The notes under the pieces were generated by a model. It was not told the DNA's origin. It saw only the letters and a program-made list of their open reading frames with translations, and made no database searches. DNA of 64,000 nt from NCBI GenBank assembly GCA_002840405.1, contig PHAR01000002.1, positions 186,001-250,000 of the forward strand, in the 5' to 3' direction. This document shows, piece after piece, positions 55,679 to 64,000 of the stretch (the stretch's first letter is position 1; every line of letters starts with the position of its first letter). The DNA is from Deltaproteobacteria bacterium HGW-Deltaproteobacteria-8. GTDB taxonomy: Bacteria; Desulfobacterota; Desulfovibrionia; Desulfovibrionales; Desulfovibrionaceae. The position numbers and the translations under genes were made by a program.

Positions 55679-56304
55679 GCACCCCGCGCGAGCCGCAGCC
55701 GGGCAAGCTGGTGCTTTCTGTGCTGGCTGCCACGGACTGGTGGGACATCGCCTGGCCGGGCTATCGCGCGGAGCTTGTGGAACGCTTTGGCCCTGTGGAC
55801 TACGAGACGCCGCCGCTGGCCTTTGACCACACCGCGTACTATGACGAGGAACTCGGCACGCCGCTTTTTCGCCGCCTCCTGGGCTTTGCGCGGTTGGTGC
55901 CCCTGGACGGGCTCGTGGCCGTGAAGCTGGCCACAAACGCCGACGAGCGCGCCCACGCCCGGCCCGCCAGTGACCTGACCGGCGACCTAACTTGCGACCT
56001 GGCCGGCGGCCAGCCAGGCGGCTCGCGCCGGGTGAACCTGGACCCCGGCCTTGTCACCCTGGAGCGCCTCGTGCTGGCCTCGGGCAAGAATTTCACGCAC
56101 CGGGTGTACCTGGGCTCCGGCATCTGGGCCGACCTGACGCTCATCTACAACAAGAAAACCGGCTGGGTCGAACTGCCCTGGACCTTCCCGGATTACGCTA
56201 CCGAGGACATGAAACGGCGCTTGACGGAACTGCGCGCGCTGTACAAAACAACCGTTGAGACTGCGGCCCTGCCCGCGCCCGAAGGAGCACACACATGCCC
56301 GTAA
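55675..56304 (+). CDS. DUF4416 family protein
   Basis: 209 aa, cytosolic. Family-type features are GKLVLSVLAATDWWDIAWPG, FGPVDYETPPLAFDHTAYYDEELG, NLDPGLVTLERLVLASGKNFTHRVYLG and PWTFPDY. The segment DLTGDLTCDLAGGQPGGS (about residues 100-117) is a short repetitive insertion. ATG 55675 overlaps the mtaB stop in ATGA; its end overlaps yicC by 10 nt. The function of the family is unknown to me; the gene order DUF4416-yicC-remA-gmk suggests an RNA or nucleotide link. Confidence 0.85.
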   Translation: MSTPREPQPGKLVLSVLAATDWWDIAWPGYRAELVERFGPVDYETPPLAFDHTAYYDEELGTPLFRRLLGFARLVPLDGLVAVKLATNADERAHARPASDLTGDLTCDLAGGQPGGSRRVNLDPGLVTLERLVLASGKNFTHRVYLGSGIWADLTLIYNKKTGWVELPWTFPDYATEDMKRRLTELRALYKTTVETAALPAPEGAHTCP

Positions 56305-57176
56305 GCATGACCGGCTTTGGCCGACATGAATCCATCACCGAGGAATTCAGCCACGTCTGGGAGATCCGCAGCGTCAACAACCGCTTCCTGGACATGAAGT
56401 GGCGCATGCCCTCTGTGCTGCGCAGCCTGGAGACCCGTTTCGAGAAGGTCCTGCGCAAGAACGCCGCGCGCGGCCGCGTGGACGTGAGCTTAAGCGTGGA
56501 GACGCGCTCCGCAGCGCTGCTCGGCGTCAGCCTGAACACGGCCCAGGCCGGGGCCATGCTCGACCAGCTGCGGGCCCTGGCCAAGACCCAGGGCGTGGCC
56601 TTTGCCCCGGACATGAACCGCCTCATCTCGGCCTCGCACCTCTGGCGCGACGATTCCGCCGAGCCCGATCCCGGCCTTGTGGCCAGCCTGGAGCAGGGCC
56701 TCAAAAAGGCGCTGGATGACTGGAACAACTCCCGCCGCGTGGAGGGCGAGGAGCTGGCCCGGGACCTGAAGGAGCGCTTCGCCCGGCTGCGCGTGCTGGC
56801 CGCGAGCGTGGGCGAGCGCGTGCCCCTGGTCCTGAAGGACAAGCAGGCCGCCACGGCCGAGCGCCTGAACGCCCTGGTGGCCCAGGCGGGCATGACCTTC
56901 ACCGAGGAGCGCCTGGCCCAGGAAGTGGCCGTGCTGGCCGACCGCCTGGACGTGAGCGAGGAAATCACCCGGCTTGCTGCGCACCTGGACCGCCTGGAAG
57001 AGGCCGTGGCCTCCAACGGCGAGGCGGGCAAGCGCCTGGACTTCCTCATCCAGGAGGCCTTCCGCGAGATCAACACCTGCGGCAACAAGGCCCAGGACGT
57101 GGAGCTGAGCCGCCTGACCGTGGAGTTCAAGGTGGAGCTGGAGAAGTGCCGCGAACAGGTCCAGAACCTGGAGTAG
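56295..57176 (+). CDS. yicC: YicC/YloC-family endoribonuclease
   Basis: 293 aa. Begins [18 protein letters not shown], a family hallmark, then [29 protein letters not shown] and the C-terminal [21 protein letters not shown] with [19 protein letters not shown]. Members of the family are reported as RNases acting on small RNAs in other bacteria. ATG 56295 follows GAAGGAG. remA and gmk follow closely. Confidence 0.93.
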   Translation: MPVSMTGFGRHESITEEFSHVWEIRSVNNRFLDMKWRMPSVLRSLETRFEKVLRKNAARGRVDVSLSVETRSAALLGVSLNTAQAGAMLDQLRALAKTQGVAFAPDMNRLISASHLWRDDSAEPDPGLVASLEQGLKKALDDWNNSRRVEGEELARDLKERFARLRVLAASVGERVPLVLKDKQAATAERLNALVAQAGMTFTEERLAQEVAVLADRLDVSEEITRLAAHLDRLEEAVASNGEAGKRLDFLIQEAFREINTCGNKAQDVELSRLTVEFKVELEKCREQVQNLE

Positions 57177-57183
57177 GTGGGGC

Positions 57184-57474
57184 ATGGAAAAGACTGTGCA
57201 GCAGCAACGTCAGCGGCTGGTGAACCTGGGCTTCGGCAACTTCGTCGTGGCCGCCCGGGTCATCGCCATCGTGGACCCGGCCAGCGCGCCCATGCGCCGC
57301 CTGCGTGAAGACGCTCGCCAGGAGAACCGGCTCATCGACGCCACCCAGGGCCGCAAGACGCGCGCCATCGTGGTCACTGACTCCAACCACGTCATTCTCT
57401 CGGCCATCCAGGCCGAGACCATCGGACAGCGTTTCCAGGCCGAGGACGCAAGCTCTCGGCGCGAGGAGGATTAA
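57184..57474 (+). CDS. DUF370 / RemA-like DNA-binding regulator
   Basis: 96 aa. [29 protein letters not shown] and the conserved [29 protein letters not shown] are DUF370. In Bacillus, RemA is a DNA-binding activator of biofilm matrix genes; in other phyla the role is unknown. Positioned 7 nt after yicC and directly before gmk, an order that recurs across distant bacteria. Confidence 0.9.
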   Translation: MEKTVQQQRQRLVNLGFGNFVVAARVIAIVDPASAPMRRLREDARQENRLIDATQGRKTRAIVVTDSNHVILSAIQAETIGQRFQAEDASSRREED

Positions 57475-58125
57475 GTGGTTGCCACAAGCGCGAACAGCAC
57501 CGAGAACACCCGCCGCCTGGGCCTGTGCCTGGTGATTTCCGCACCTTCGGGCGCGGGCAAGAGCACCCTGGTGGAGCGCCTGCGCGCGGAGTTCCCGCAC
57601 TTCGCCTATTCCATCTCCTGCACGACCAGGGCCCCGCGCGGCGAGGAGAAGGACGGGGTGGACTACCACTTCCTCACCCGCGACGACTTTGTCTCCCGCC
57701 GCGAGGCCGGGCACTTCGCCGAGTGGGCCGAGGTCCACGGCAACCTGTACGGCACGCCCAAGGCCCCGGTGGAGGAGCACCTCGCTGGCGGCCGCGACGT
57801 GCTCTTTGACATCGACGTGCAGGGCGCGCTGCAGGTCAAGGGCGTGTTGCCGCAGGGGCTGTTCGTGTTCATCCAGCCGCCGTCCAGGCAGGAGCTGGAG
57901 CGCCGCCTGCGCGGGCGCGGCACGGACTCCGACGAGGCCATTGCCAAGCGCCTGGGCAACGCCCTGGGCGAGCTGAGGCAGGCCGGGCGGTTCGACTATA
58001 TCATCGTCAACGACGACCTGGACACCGCCGCGGACGAGCTGCGCGCGGTTTACGTGGCCGGGCGCACCCGCACGGTCAACCGGCCGGGCCTGCTGGACGC
58101 GCTCCTGGCGCAGTGGGAGGCGTGA
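57475..58125 (+). CDS. gmk: Guanylate kinase
   Basis: Phosphorylates GMP to GDP. 216 aa. P-loop VISAPSGAGKSTLVERL, GMP-binding SISCTTRAPRGEEKDGVDYHFLT-type region and the lid DIDVQGALQVKG. The start GTG 57475 directly abuts the remA stop; a short 14-residue leader precedes the core fold. The stop overlaps the pyrF ATG in TGATG. Confidence 0.96.
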   Translation: MVATSANSTENTRRLGLCLVISAPSGAGKSTLVERLRAEFPHFAYSISCTTRAPRGEEKDGVDYHFLTRDDFVSRREAGHFAEWAEVHGNLYGTPKAPVEEHLAGGRDVLFDIDVQGALQVKGVLPQGLFVFIQPPSRQELERRLRGRGTDSDEAIAKRLGNALGELRQAGRFDYIIVNDDLDTAADELRAVYVAGRTRTVNRPGLLDALLAQWEA

Positions 58126-58877
58126 TGCCCAAACGTGAGCCGCAACTTGTCGTGGCGCTGGACTTCCAGACCAAGGGCGAGGCCCTGGCCCTGGCCGCGC
58201 AGCTCAAGGGCGTCGCGCCCTGGCTGAAGGTCGGGCTGGAGCTTTTCGTGGCCGAGGGGCCGGGCATCGTGCGCGAGCTCAAGGCCCTGGGCTTCCGCGT
58301 GTTCGTGGACCTCAAGTTCCTGGACATCCCCAACACCGTGCGCGGGGCCGTGCGCTCGGCCGTCAAGTCCGGCGCGGACATGCTGAACATCCACGCCTGC
58401 GGCGGCGCGGACATGGCCCGTGTGGCCGTGGCCGCGCGCGACGAGGCGGCTGCCGAGATGGGGCTGGACACCAGGCCGCTGCTTCTGTCCGTGACTGTGC
58501 TCACGAGCATGATGGACCCGTCCTTGCCTGTGCTGAACGGCCGCGCGCCTGCCCAGGTGGTGCTGGAGCTGGCAAAGGCCTCGCGCGCTGCGGGCCTGGA
58601 CGGCGTGGTCTGCTCCGGCCAGGAGGCGGCGGGCATCAAGGCCGCCTGCGGGCAGGATTTCTTGTGCCTGACGCCAGGGATCAGGATTCCTAATCCTGAG
58701 GCCACGCCGGACGACCAGCGCCGCGTCATGACCCCGGAAGCTGCCGTGGCCGCTGGCTCGGACTTCCTCGTGGTCGGTCGGCCCATCACCCGCGCAGTTG
58801 ATCCAGCCGCCGCCGCCCGCGAGATTCTCCATCGCATGGGGGGCCGCATGGCCCAGGCACCCCTGATGGGGGCATAA
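58125..58877 (+). CDS. pyrF: Orotidine 5'-phosphate decarboxylase
   Basis: Last step of UMP synthesis. 250 aa from ATG 58125 (GGGAGG upstream). Catalytic residues in FVDLKFLDIPNTVRGAV (Asp-Lys-x-x-Asp), LVVALDFQTKGEAL at the start, and LTPGIRIP with FLVVGRPITRA at the end. Coupled to gmk. Confidence 0.95.
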   Translation: MPKREPQLVVALDFQTKGEALALAAQLKGVAPWLKVGLELFVAEGPGIVRELKALGFRVFVDLKFLDIPNTVRGAVRSAVKSGADMLNIHACGGADMARVAVAARDEAAAEMGLDTRPLLLSVTVLTSMMDPSLPVLNGRAPAQVVLELAKASRAAGLDGVVCSGQEAAGIKAACGQDFLCLTPGIRIPNPEATPDDQRRVMTPEAAVAAGSDFLVVGRPITRAVDPAAAAREILHRMGGRMAQAPLMGA

Positions 58878-58884
58878 GCCCGCC

Positions 58885-60654
58885 ATGCCCTGCAACTGGA
58901 AACTCCTGTCCGACGCGCCCGTGCCGGACTTTATCGGAACGCTGGCCGAGGACCTCGGCATCACCCAGGTTATTGCCGAGGTGCTCTGGCGGCGCGGCTA
59001 CACCTCGGCCCAGGACATGGACCGCTTCCTCTCGCCCGGACTGCGCCACCTGCTGCCGCCCGAGACCATCCCCGGCCTGACCGAGGCGGCGCAGATGCTG
59101 GCGCGCGGACTCACAAGCGGGGCGCAGTTCTGCGTCTGGGGCGACTACGACGTGGACGGCATCACCTCCACCGCGCTGGTGAAGGACTTTCTGCACAAGC
59201 GCCTGGGGCCGGAGGCCGCGCCGCTGGACGGCTCGGGCCAGGTGCGCCACTTCCTGCCCAACCGCAAGGAGCACGGCTACGGGCTGAACATCCCCTGCAT
59301 CGAGCGCCTGGCCGCAGAGGGCGTGCGCCTGCTGCTGACCGTGGACTGCGGCATCAGCTCCGTGGCCGAGGTGGCGCGCGCGAATGAGCTCGGCCTGACG
59401 GTGGTGGTCAGCGACCACCACCTGCCGCCGGACGAGCTTCCGGCTGCTGCAGCCATCTGCAACCCGCAGCTCTGCCAGGGAAAACTTTGCGGCGGGGTGT
59501 GCAACGGCCTGTGCGACCTGGCGGGCGTGGGTGTGGCCTTCTTCCTCATGGCCGCGTTGAACCGCCTGCTGCCTGGCGAGCCTGTGGACATGCGCCAGTT
59601 CCTGGACCTCGTGGCCTTGGGCACCGTGGCCGACGTGGTGGGCCTCAAGGGCCAGAACCGCATCCTGGTCAAGAACGGGCTGTTGCTCATCAAGGAGGCC
59701 GCGCGGCCCGGCATCGCTTCGCTCAAGGTCTACAGCGGGTATGACCGGCTGGCCGAGCTCGGGGCCGGGCAGATCGGCTTTGGGCTGGCCCCGCGCATCA
59801 ACGCGGCCGGGCGCATGGCCGACCCGCAGATCGCGCTGACCATGCTGCTGGCCCCGGACATGGACACCGCCAACCCGCTGGCCAGCAAGCTCGACGGGCT
59901 GAACGCCAAGCGCCGCAGCTCGGAGCAGGAAATTCTTGAACAGGCGCTGGCCCAGGCCGAGGAGCAGAAGGACCGCGTGGGGCTGGTGCTGGCGGGCGAG
60001 GACTGGCACGCGGGGGTCATCGGCATTGTTGCCTCGCGCGTGGTGGAGCGGCATTACAAGCCGGTGCTCATGCTCTGCCGGGAAGACGGCGCGGACGGCG
60101 GGCACTGGAAGGGCTCGGGCCGCAGCGTGGCGGAGTTCGACCTGCACGAGGGGCTCTCCGGCCTGGAGCACCTGTTCCTGGGCTTTGGCGGGCACAAGCA
60201 GGCGGCCGGGCTGTCCATGCCGCTTGAGAATCTTGAGGCCCTGCGCGAGGGCTTCCACCTGGCTGTGGCGGCCGCGCTTGGCCCTGTGCCGCTGCGGCCC
60301 TCGCTGAAGCTGGACCGCGAGCTTGCCTTTGGCGACATCTCGTTCACGCTCTTGAAGGAGCTGGAGATGCTCCAGCCGTTCGGCATGGGCAACCCGGAGC
60401 CGCTGTTCGTGTCGCCGCCGGTGCTGGTGCGCGACTACCGGGTGTTCGGCAAGGTCCACGTGAAGCTCGGGCTGGCGGAGCAGGGGGCTGTAGACCGCCC
60501 TGGGCTGCTCTTGCCTGCCAAGGTCTGGCGCAAGGCCACGGAGCTGACCCACGAGGTGAAGGGCAAGCTCATGCGCTTTGCCTTTACGCCGAGGATCGAC
60601 CGCTTTGACGGGATTCCGAAGATTGAGTTGCAGGTGAAGGACTGGGATGAGTAA
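58885..60654 (+). CDS. recJ: Single-stranded-DNA-specific exonuclease RecJ
   Basis: 589 aa, 5'-3' ssDNA exonuclease in recombination and repair. DHH motifs appear in order: FCVWGDYDVDGITSTAL, LLTVDCGISS, VVVSDHHLPPDELPAA, a LVALGTVADVVGL segment, and LAPRINAAGRMADP. The DHHA1 domain GFGGHKQAAGLSM and an OB fold at the C-terminus follow. It ends 9 nt from the convergent OLD-type gene and closes the mtaB-to-recJ gene run. Confidence 0.95.
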   Translation: MPCNWKLLSDAPVPDFIGTLAEDLGITQVIAEVLWRRGYTSAQDMDRFLSPGLRHLLPPETIPGLTEAAQMLARGLTSGAQFCVWGDYDVDGITSTALVKDFLHKRLGPEAAPLDGSGQVRHFLPNRKEHGYGLNIPCIERLAAEGVRLLLTVDCGISSVAEVARANELGLTVVVSDHHLPPDELPAAAAICNPQLCQGKLCGGVCNGLCDLAGVGVAFFLMAALNRLLPGEPVDMRQFLDLVALGTVADVVGLKGQNRILVKNGLLLIKEAARPGIASLKVYSGYDRLAELGAGQIGFGLAPRINAAGRMADPQIALTMLLAPDMDTANPLASKLDGLNAKRRSSEQEILEQALAQAEEQKDRVGLVLAGEDWHAGVIGIVASRVVERHYKPVLMLCREDGADGGHWKGSGRSVAEFDLHEGLSGLEHLFLGFGGHKQAAGLSMPLENLEALREGFHLAVAAALGPVPLRPSLKLDRELAFGDISFTLLKELEMLQPFGMGNPEPLFVSPPVLVRDYRVFGKVHVKLGLAEQGAVDRPGLLLPAKVWRKATELTHEVKGKLMRFAFTPRIDRFDGIPKIELQVKDWDE

Positions 60655-60663
60655 GGTTGATTG

Positions 60664-62538
60664 TCAGTGATGAGTGGTTTTTTCACTGGGCGTGTGTTTT
60701 TTATCTAGGCCAAAATGGTGTCTGAAATTTTCAAACAGAGTTATTATTGCGTTGAGCGTTTCTCCGTCAAAAGAAAATTTACTACCATTGGAAACTTGCT
60801 CACAAAATTTTTTTGCTTTTAGCACTTTGTCTTTGCCTTTCATCCGTTCAGAATTCTTTATTGCTTGATCGCCTGGACTGGCGTTTAGTACGTGCTTAAA
60901 AAAATCGTTATGAGTAAAAACATCCTCGACTGAACCTTCCACTGGGAGCGTGAGAAGTTGATCTTTGGTGAGGATTAACCACTCTTGCTTAATATTTTTT
61001 TGTGCGTCTTGGTAGGCTTTGTCGTTGTCGTAAAGATACAGCACGTTACATCCCCAGCCTTGAAGAATCATGCCAATTTTTGGCATGTTTCCCGCGCCGC
61101 CCCCAAAGATAAAGTTAATTTCTGCATTGTTTGTAAGTTGTTTAAATGCTGTAAAGTAATAGTAGTCAGACATCCCCTCGACTATAACATTGTTCATCTT
61201 TTCAGCGTTGGCTATGCCTTGGTTAAGGCCCATGCCTATTGCAGAAAGTATTGGCGTTAGCGTTTCCTTGTCTGAAACTTTATGTATTTTATTTTCTATT
61301 GTTGTTCCATTGCTCATCTCTTTTAATACAAGACGAATTCTGCCGAGCTTGTCGTGCTCAATTAAGTAGGGTGAGTGTGTTGTGAATATGATTTGTGATG
61401 ATTTCCCAGCGTCTTCTAAATTGTTTAAAATATCTGTTTGAGCTGTTGCGTGCAGATATAGCCCAGGCTCATCTATTAATATCACGTTGCTAACATCTTC
61501 TCTAGACCTTGCGCTTACCCTTATGTAAAATGCCAGGTGCCAACGCCTACCTTGGCTTCTTATCTCTGGCTCATAATATTGTTCACCTTCTTTGATCCAA
61601 AACTTGAGACTTGTATTGTCCCATTCAATTTCAAGCTCAGAGAAATCTTGTGTCCAGAATCGACTAAAGTCTTCATTGAGACTTTTGTTAAGTTTGCTTT
61701 TGTGCTTTATCTTGTCTCTGCTATTGTCTCCAGTTATTGTTTCTATGTTTAGGTCTGTAATTTTGCTTAAATCAAGAATCCATTTGTTTTCATGCAACTC
61801 TGGAAGAGGTATCTCGCTAGGAAATATATCGTCAAATGAACTGAACAGTATGAAATTTGGTACTACATTTATTAGCGATTTGGTCAGCCTCTGACGAGGC
61901 TGGGGAGTGATCTGTATAGCCTCATCAACCAGCGATATAAGAATAGGAAGTTTGGTTTGCAATATTTCCTGCTCGGCGGCAGGAAAACTAGAAATGCTTG
62001 CAAGTGCTGTCGTCTGATATGCCTTTATTCCAGCAGAATATGAGTCCAGATCACTTCTCGTGAAGGTTGGTATTGTTGATGGTAAACTTTTCGATATTGT
62101 TTGAATGTTATTTGTGAATACGTTGACTCTAGCCACATGTATTTCACCAAAGATCCCTCTGTCTTTTGCGACATCCAGTTTTTCGAAAAATAAGTCATGT
62201 ACTTGGTATTCATCGTTGAAGTCTTTTGTTATTGTTACAGTCTTTGGAATTCTTGAAACATTAATACGATCAATCATTGCTTCTTCAAGGACTGTTGCAA
62301 TGTCTTCTGCGGAAAGAGAAAATTCGATTTCTATTGTTGGTTCAAGGTCATCATATTGAATTGGACAGACATTTTCGTCTATACTAATGTCAGTATTGAA
62401 GTCGGCCAAGGCTTGCAATATAGAGCTCTTTCCAGATTCATTCTTTCCAGCAAGGATTGTAACTCCTTCTTCTAAATAGCAATCTCCAGAATCAATAATA
62501 GATTTGTAGTTGCAAATTCTGAATTTGATTATCTTCAT
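60664..62538 (-). CDS. OLD-family ATPase/TOPRIM nuclease in an AT-rich island
   Basis: 624 aa. N-terminal ABC-type ATPase: Walker A ILAGKNESGKSSILQAL (about residue 30), Walker B VILIDEPGLYLHATAQTDIL and the H-loop IIFTTHSPYLI (about 380-410). C-terminal TOPRIM-like domain (about 460-560): NVIVEGMSDYYYFTAF and VLYLYDNDKAYQDA. This is the class 1 OLD arrangement, related to the phage P2 Old exclusion nuclease and to defence ATPases such as GajA. No helicase partner is adjacent. The gene is strongly AT-rich, bounded by GC-rich core genes, and a TTGACA (62587-62582) lies upstream. Likely acquired; a defence role is inference. Confidence 0.85.
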   Translation of the reverse strand: MKIIKFRICNYKSIIDSGDCYLEEGVTILAGKNESGKSSILQALADFNTDISIDENVCPIQYDDLEPTIEIEFSLSAEDIATVLEEAMIDRINVSRIPKTVTITKDFNDEYQVHDLFFEKLDVAKDRGIFGEIHVARVNVFTNNIQTISKSLPSTIPTFTRSDLDSYSAGIKAYQTTALASISSFPAAEQEILQTKLPILISLVDEAIQITPQPRQRLTKSLINVVPNFILFSSFDDIFPSEIPLPELHENKWILDLSKITDLNIETITGDNSRDKIKHKSKLNKSLNEDFSRFWTQDFSELEIEWDNTSLKFWIKEGEQYYEPEIRSQGRRWHLAFYIRVSARSREDVSNVILIDEPGLYLHATAQTDILNNLEDAGKSSQIIFTTHSPYLIEHDKLGRIRLVLKEMSNGTTIENKIHKVSDKETLTPILSAIGMGLNQGIANAEKMNNVIVEGMSDYYYFTAFKQLTNNAEINFIFGGGAGNMPKIGMILQGWGCNVLYLYDNDKAYQDAQKNIKQEWLILTKDQLLTLPVEGSVEDVFTHNDFFKHVLNASPGDQAIKNSERMKGKDKVLKAKKFCEQVSNGSKFSFDGETLNAIITLFENFRHHFGLDKKHTPSEKTTHH

Positions 62539-62618
62539 AACTACCTCGATTTATCTAGTTGCTTATCTTAATCAGCGGATTTGTCAATATGGTGGAATGC
62601 CTTCATATCCGACAAGCG

Positions 62619-62650
62619 AACGGCCCCGAAGCTTCCGCTCCGGGGCCGTT
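62619..62650 (-). terminator. Terminator-like hairpin downstream of the chemoreceptor gene
   Basis: A 10-bp perfect stem AACGGCCCCG / CGGGGCCGTT with a 12-nt loop. T-runs on both sides are short (TTTT on the plus strand, TT on the minus), so orientation is uncertain. Confidence 0.55.
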
Positions 62651-62721
62651 TTCATTCTCCTACTTGTGAGCCGCAGGGCGGCTAAAACTTCTCGAAGCCG
62701 CTCTCGTCCTCCTGTTCCTCG

Positions 62722-64000
62722 TCAGCGCCCGGATGCGCGTAAGGGGCAGGGGCAGCCGCCAATGTGCTGCAGCCGCTGGGCCTGGCTCGCCAGTTCCTCG
62801 CTGGTGCTGGCCGTTTCCTCAGAGGCCGAGGCGTTCTGCTGGATCACCTGGTCGAGCTGCTGGATGGCCCTGTTCATCTGGTCCGCGCCCTGGGTCTGCT
62901 CGCGGCAGGCCGCGCTGATCTCCTGCACCAGCTCGCTGGTGTGCTCGATGTCCGGCACGATCTTGGCCAGCATGTGCCCGGCCTTCTCGGCCACGGCCAA
63001 ACTGTTGTTGGAGAGCTGCCCGATCTCGCTGGCCGCCGAGCCGCTGCGCTCGGCCAGCTTGCGCACCTCTGCCGCCACCACGGCGAAGCCCTTGCCGTGC
63101 TCGCCCGCGCGCGCCGCCTCGATGGCCGCGTTCAGCGCCAGCAGGTTCGTCTGCCGGGCGATCTCCTCGATGAATCCGATCTTGTCCACGATCTCGCGCA
63201 TGGCCTTCACGGTCTGGTCCACGGCCGCGCCGCCCTCGCGCGCGTCCTCGGCGCTCTTCTTGGCCATGTTCTCGGTCTGCTGGGCGTTGTCCGCGTTCTG
63301 GCGGATGTTCGAGGCCATCTCCTCGATGCTGGAGGAGATCTCCTCCACGCTGGCGGCCTGTTCCGTCGCGCCCTGTGACAGGGACTCGCTGGACGCGGAC
63401 AGCTCCTCGGACCCGGAGGCCACGGCCTCGGCCGAGTTGTTCACCTGCAGCACCACCGAGCGCAGCCGCACGGCCATGTCCGTCAAGGCCGCCGCCAACG
63501 CGCCGATCTCGTCCTTCTGGTTGACGTCGATGCGCGCCGCAAGATTGCCCTCGGCCAGTTCCTTGGCAAAGGTCAGTCCCTTGCGCACCGGCCCGACGAT
63601 GCCCCTGGTGATGAATATCGCGGCCAGGGTGCCGAGCAGCAGGGCCAGCAGCGCGCCGGTGACGAGCAGGGTGCGCGACATGGCGATCTCGCCGAACATC
63701 TTGGCCTTCTGGCTGTCGCGCGCGGTCTCGCAGACCTTCTGCATCTCACGTGCGTTGGTGATGAGCTGCTTCTCCATGTCCTGCTGTTTTGTGAGGGCCT
63801 TGGAGTAGTCGTCGAGGTATTTCACGTACGAGGTCGTCTCGGTGATGATCTTCTCGGTCTGGGCGATGTTCTCCTGCTTCTTCAGCTGTGACTTGAGACC
63901 CTGCGCCAAGGTGATGATGCCCTGGCCGATCTCCTGCGCTTTCTGGGCATAGGCCGCGTCGCCTGTCTGGATGTAGTACATGACCGTCAGGCGCATGGTG
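62722..64000 (-). CDS. Methyl-accepting chemotaxis protein (N-terminus beyond window; apparent C-terminal frameshift)
   Basis: The visible 426 residues hold the end of a helical sensory domain, a transmembrane helix ([21 protein letters not shown]), a HAMP domain ([20 protein letters not shown] region) and the signalling hairpin [21 protein letters not shown] with [18 protein letters not shown]. The frame ends [16 protein letters not shown] at 62722. A different frame from about 62756 reads [20 protein letters not shown] then FEKF to a stop at 62682, which looks like a natural receptor tail, so a 1- or 2-base slip or small deletion near 62750-62770 is likely. Confidence 0.9.
   Translation of the reverse strand, partial: TMRLTVMYYIQTGDAAYAQKAQEIGQGIITLAQGLKSQLKKQENIAQTEKIITETTSYVKYLDDYSKALTKQQDMEKQLITNAREMQKVCETARDSQKAKMFGEIAMSRTLLVTGALLALLLGTLAAIFITRGIVGPVRKGLTFAKELAEGNLAARIDVNQKDEIGALAAALTDMAVRLRSVVLQVNNSAEAVASGSEELSASSESLSQGATEQAASVEEISSSIEEMASNIRQNADNAQQTENMAKKSAEDAREGGAAVDQTVKAMREIVDKIGFIEEIARQTNLLALNAAIEAARAGEHGKGFAVVAAEVRKLAERSGSAASEIGQLSNNSLAVAEKAGHMLAKIVPDIEHTSELVQEISAACREQTQGADQMNRAIQQLDQVIQQNASASEETASTSEELASQAQRLQHIGGCPCPLRASGR

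Overview
The window is high-GC DNA with the dense, mostly operonic layout of a free-living Gram-negative bacterium. The gene content fits a Desulfovibrio-like organism (Desulfobacterota, Desulfovibrionales): a SelA/SelB selenocysteine system, a citramalate synthase next to aspartokinase, a pseudouridine synthase fused to dephospho-CoA kinase, a cysteine-rich GrpE, PAS-GGDEF-EAL signalling proteins and chemotaxis genes. This placement is inferred from gene content; no rRNA is present. Most of the window is ordinary core genome. Two short AT-rich islands (a DUF5677-like gene near 42.3-43.0 kb and an OLD-type ATPase at 60.7-62.5 kb) stand out as probable imports. I see no CRISPR array, insertion sequence or prophage.

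Layout. 0-0.5 kb: end-truncated cheV and tRNA-Arg. 0.5-7 kb: folC, selA, an M18 aminopeptidase, three tandem hairpins, selB, then tRNA-His with its own promoter and terminator. 7-14.7 kb: murA, comEC, a PAS3-GGDEF-EAL protein and an iron alcohol dehydrogenase. 14.8-22.3 kb: a long minus-strand operon pdxJ-acpS-nnr-CBS protein-tsaE-lysC-cimA-metallo-hydrolase, with many stop/start overlaps. 22.4-26.4 kb: ugd, a YdjM-like membrane protein, psd-pssA. 26.4-31.3 kb: a leucine leader peptide and attenuator, then leuA-leuC-leuD-leuB and a strong terminator. 31.3-32.7 kb: znuA plus a Fur-family regulator behind two palindromic operators. 32.7-39.8 kb (minus): an LpoA-like lipoprotein, gatC, gatA, a tautomerase; and grpE-dnaK. 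39.8-47.1 kb (minus): M29 aminopeptidase, a diguanylate cyclase, the AT-rich gene, and cbpA-cbpM-clpB, where clpB carries a frameshifting deletion. 47.3-60.7 kb: a secreted caspase-like/Sel1 protein, rhomboid protease, RluA-CoaE fusion, a glycosyltransferase, mnmA, a TPR lipoprotein, then mtaB-DUF4416-yicC-remA-gmk-pyrF-recJ. 60.7-64 kb: the OLD-type ATPase and a chemoreceptor cut by the window edge, with an apparent frameshift at its C-terminus.

Functional links. CimA plus LeuBCD would make isoleucine from pyruvate (citramalate route) while LeuABCD makes leucine. SelA and SelB imply selenoprotein synthesis, although selC and any selenoprotein lie outside. GrpE, DnaK, CbpA, CbpM and ClpB form a protein-quality-control set, but as read here ClpB lacks the segment that normally carries its second-domain arginine finger. 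The most interesting regions are the leu attenuator, the tandem metalloregulator operators, the cysteine-bearing GrpE/DnaK pair, the clpB lesion, the caspase/Sel1 protein and the OLD ATPase island.
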